From Paludibacteraceae bacterium (GTDB taxonomy: Bacteria > Bacteroidota > Bacteroidia > Bacteroidales > Paludibacteraceae), in contig JAEEMG010000073.1 in the NCBI GenBank assembly GCA_016283095.1, forward strand, positions 124,001-188,000: DNA of 64,000 nt, read 5' to 3'. A program made the translations under genes and the position numbers. Shown one piece after another: positions 61,865-64,000 of the stretch; positions within the stretch are counted from its first letter, which is position 1; the number at the start of each line of letters is the position of its first letter. The notes below the pieces were generated by a model. It saw only the letters and a list, made by a program, of their open reading frames with translations. It searched no databases and had not been told where the DNA came from.

Positions 61865-62476
61865 CTATTTGTGTTTGGCGATAATAATACTCCAGTAATG
61901 TTTGTAAGTGGAATTGGCGTTGTATGCGTAGCCGATGCCTATATCGGTGCAATTGCTGCACCAATTGGATATTCCTAGTAACGAAGCACGGTGTCCGGCA
62001 GACGAATTGTCTGCGCCACTGTCGTAAACTAATTGCTTTACAGTCGCCTCTGCAGTGGAGTTTCCAGCTGCGATATTTTCGAAATAGTTGTCAGATTTGT
62101 TTTTTCTCCAACTCTCAGGTATATCATATCCGGCCTCATACATGTAGTAGTTCACTCCGTAGCCGTTTGGGTCGGTATGGCTGAAGTAGTTGTTGTTCGC
62201 CATGTCTTCCGCTTTCTCTTGTGCCACTTTTGCAAGAGCATTATCCCAGTTTAAGGCGACGCGGGTCTGCACACCAGAAAGGTCTACTCCCATTTGGGTA
62301 GAGTAGGCAGACGGGTCTTTGCGGATATCATTAATCAGATTGTAAGCTTTTTGTGCCTCTGAATTACTCTTTTTGTCAACTGTGCCATTGCTATGATCTT
62401 CAGTCTCGTCGTCGGCTGTTTTGCAGGAACACATCATTAGAGAAAGGCCTGTGGCCATTAAAATCAATTTATTCAT
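61865..62476 (-). CDS. CAP/SCP-domain lipoprotein
   Basis: A 203-residue protein with a lipoprotein signal (LILMATGLSLMMCSCKTADD), then a low-complexity spacer and a CAP (allergen V5/PR-1) domain from about residue 48: AYNLINDIRKDPSAYSTQMG, NNNYFSHTDPNGYGVNYYMY, YFENIAAGNSTAEATVKQLV and SSAGHRASLLGISNW, the last being the classical CAP signature. Bacterial CAP proteins are envelope proteins of mostly unknown function. Confidence 0.93.
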   Translation of the reverse strand: MNKLILMATGLSLMMCSCKTADDETEDHSNGTVDKKSNSEAQKAYNLINDIRKDPSAYSTQMGVDLSGVQTRVALNWDNALAKVAQEKAEDMANNNYFSHTDPNGYGVNYYMYEAGYDIPESWRKNKSDNYFENIAAGNSTAEATVKQLVYDSGADNSSAGHRASLLGISNWCSNCTDIGIGYAYNANSTYKHYWSIIIAKHK

Positions 62477-62495
62477 AAGCAGGTTGTATTAAATG

Positions 62496-62526
62496 AAAAA
62501 GGCAAGCGTTGTCCCACTTGCCTTTT
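62496..62526 (-). terminator. Terminator of the GLUG lipoprotein gene
   Basis: GGCAAG (62501-62506) and CTTGCC (62517-62522), with A/T extensions, pair around a 10-base loop; on the minus strand a T-run follows. Confidence 0.7.
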
Positions 62527-62548
62527 ATGTTGTTTTTGTTATCATCGA

Positions 62549-63358
62549 TTACATTTGGAACAACAGACGAGTCAATTTGTCTGACGCAATCTCTTTTTTG
62601 TTTGTTTTGCTTGCAATGATTACGTTCATCCTGTCTACACATTCAGACACCATCACGTCTTCTGCATCTGTTCCTGAAATAGGATGTACTCCATATTTGC
62701 CAGTTACTTGTCCGCCTGCGTAACTTCTTGTCACACCGCCAAACTCAAGCATTCCGACTATTCCTCCTGCCACATATCCGGATGCAGTGACATCACCTAC
62801 AAAATGGCAGTCGGCGATTCCTCCGTAGCTCGCGCATCCGACGATGCCTCCGACATAGGAGTCTCCTTTAACATTTCCGCTGACCTTGCAGTCTGAGATT
62901 AATGTGCGGTATGCGTATCCACAGATCACGCCTACATTGCGTTGCCCAGTGACTTGCTCTGTGACTATTGTGACACTTTTAATCGTTGAGTTCTTTGCGT
63001 ATCCGAACAGACCGACGTTGTCCGCATTTTCTGTTTTGCCAATGCCACAGCATGTGATTGTATGACCATTGCCGTTGAATGTACCGATGAACGGATACTC
63101 TTCAGAACCGATAGGGGAAAGATGATCGTTAATGATTGATATATCACTATCCAATGTCACTATTAGTGGAGATATCAATGTGTCGTTGATATGAAACTTT
63201 CCGCTATTATAATCATTTACAAAAGAAGTGAACTCCTCTGAATTTGTGATTTTTAAGATCATTTCAGAATTCGCCTCCTTTTTGTTACTGCAACTTTGCG
63301 TTATCAACGCAAACGCTACTAAAAGCATTGCTAATAATCCCCTATTAATCATTATCAA
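62549..63358 (-). CDS. GLUG-motif lipoprotein
   Basis: A 269-residue protein with a lipoprotein signal (GLLAMLLVAFALITQSCSNK). From about residue 80 it is a right-handed beta-helix with GLUG-type repeats: YPFIGTFNGNGHTITCCGIG, NVGLFGYAKNSTIKSVTI, YVGGIVGCASYGGIADCHFV and YVAGGIVGMLEFGGVTRSYA. The family contains surface adhesins and peptidases; no catalytic motif is seen. Start 63358 or 63352. Confidence 0.85.
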   Translation of the reverse strand: MIMINRGLLAMLLVAFALITQSCSNKKEANSEMILKITNSEEFTSFVNDYNSGKFHINDTLISPLIVTLDSDISIINDHLSPIGSEEYPFIGTFNGNGHTITCCGIGKTENADNVGLFGYAKNSTIKSVTIVTEQVTGQRNVGVICGYAYRTLISDCKVSGNVKGDSYVGGIVGCASYGGIADCHFVGDVTASGYVAGGIVGMLEFGGVTRSYAGGQVTGKYGVHPISGTDAEDVMVSECVDRMNVIIASKTNKKEIASDKLTRLLFQM

Positions 63359-63391
63359 GATAATTAAATGCTATACTACTAAATACTATTG

Positions 63392-64000
63392 TTACCCGTT
63401 TTGCATCATTGCTATGATGCTGTATCCATAAAAGCCCATTGTGAAGCCCAATGCATATGCAGAAGCAAAACTCAAGAATGAAACTTTTCTGTAGTACATT
63501 AAGAAAAATCCTAATGCACCTAACAAAAGTAGTAAAAATGCAACAACATACAAGATATTATCAAAGAAAAATACCAGAGCAGTCCACTCAATCATCAAAT
63601 GTAGGGTGTTCCCGAGCAGGAATGCGAGCCCTACTGTTGTCCCGCTTATGTATATTCTGTTGTCGAACGCAATTTTGTTTGCCATCGCAAAAACAGACAG
63701 CATCAAGTATGCCATCGCTGTCATAAGCACTCCGAGCTGGTAGAATTTTGGCACATAGATCGTGTTTAGCAGGAATGCAAAAATGACAATGGCGCAACTG
63801 TAGAACAGATTTTGGACCACCACATTGTCTTTCGACGTGATTTTGGAGACTCCCCAATTTATTAAGATCACAAGCAATGTCCATCCGATCAGTATAGAAT
63901 ATACTGCTATCTGGAGAAATTGTGGGTAATATGATTCTGCTATGGTCAGACATATCTGTGACCATCCTCCTATCAAAGCGATATGGCGGGCAATCTTGTG
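63392..64000 (-). CDS. Integral membrane protein of unknown function (partial)
   Basis: The frame is open to the window edge and begins off-window; an apparent TTG start at 63976 is unconvincing. About 200 residues are seen, with five to six membrane helices (VYSILIGWTLLVILINWGVS, LMTAMAYLMLSVFAMANKIA, VVAFLLLLLGALGFFLMYYR). I do not recognise a family. It is 33 bases downstream-adjacent to the GLUG lipoprotein gene on the same strand and may be cotranscribed with it. Confidence 0.6.
   Translation of the reverse strand, partial: HKIARHIALIGGWSQICLTIAESYYPQFLQIAVYSILIGWTLLVILINWGVSKITSKDNVVVQNLFYSCAIVIFAFLLNTIYVPKFYQLGVLMTAMAYLMLSVFAMANKIAFDNRIYISGTTVGLAFLLGNTLHLMIEWTALVFFFDNILYVVAFLLLLLGALGFFLMYYRKVSFLSFASAYALGFTMGFYGYSIIAMMQNG

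Overview
The window reads as chromosomal DNA of a member of the Bacteroidales, probably a Prevotella-like or Bacteroides-like gut/oral organism. The evidence is the recurrent Bacteroidetes -7 promoter element TAnnTTTG at correct distances before many genes, mostly Shine-Dalgarno-poor starts, Bacteroidetes families (DUF1573, DUF2023 beside flavodoxin, HTH/HRDC-containing Pif1-like helicase, GLUG lipoprotein), type IX-style C-terminal sorting tails, and A+T-rich intergenic DNA. The genus is an inference.

Layout. 1-2 kb: the 3' end of a MATE exporter, an SRPBCC protein and an outer-membrane barrel. 2.1-7.2 kb: a tight operon with its own promoter and terminator encoding a circularly permuted ATP-grasp ligase, a 16-residue uncharged candidate peptide, an alpha-E protein, a transglutaminase-like protease and two AstE/AspA-like proteins, the second of which has lost its zinc ligands. 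7.2-9.2 kb: FKBP isomerase, flavodoxin/DUF2023, and relics of a TonB receptor and a PepSY membrane protein. 9.4-15.8 kb: tgt, lptG-like permease, carboxyltransferase, biotin carrier and an exported M3 peptidase.

15.8-30 kb is accessory: a single-chain restriction-modification-specificity enzyme with a G8 tract between its two target-recognition regions, a palindrome-rich upstream region, an AraC/flavodoxin/cyclophilin-like/hydrolase module, a HEAT protein, an AlbA_2-type ATP-binding protein, a YD-repeat lipoprotein and a DUF4143 ATPase. It holds gene-end remnants (M3 peptidase and AlbA_2 3' ends), palindromic repeats and a possible MITE. 30-40 kb returns to housekeeping genes: DUF1573, a CAT-anticodon tRNA, ychF, a HAD phosphatase, helicase, lipid A acyltransferase, OmpA and NhaD.

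40.9-61.7 kb is devoted to envelope polysaccharide: EpsG-like polymerase, a CDF exporter, an acetyltransferase and DUF4197, then a long co-directional run of glycosyltransferases, Wzx flippase, Wzy polymerase, UDP-glucuronate 4-epimerase, UDP-glucose dehydrogenase, deacetylase, a secreted CotH-kinase-like protein and a Wzc/GumC chain-length protein whose kinase half looks inactivated. The window ends with a CAP-domain lipoprotein, a GLUG lipoprotein and a partial membrane protein.

The best candidates for undescribed biology are the ATP-grasp/alpha-E/transglutaminase operon with its mini-ORF and active/inactive AstE pair, the homopolymer-controlled restriction enzyme, and the exopolysaccharide locus that pairs a secreted CotH kinase with a degenerate Wzc. 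No similarity search was run; every family name is from reading the protein sequence.
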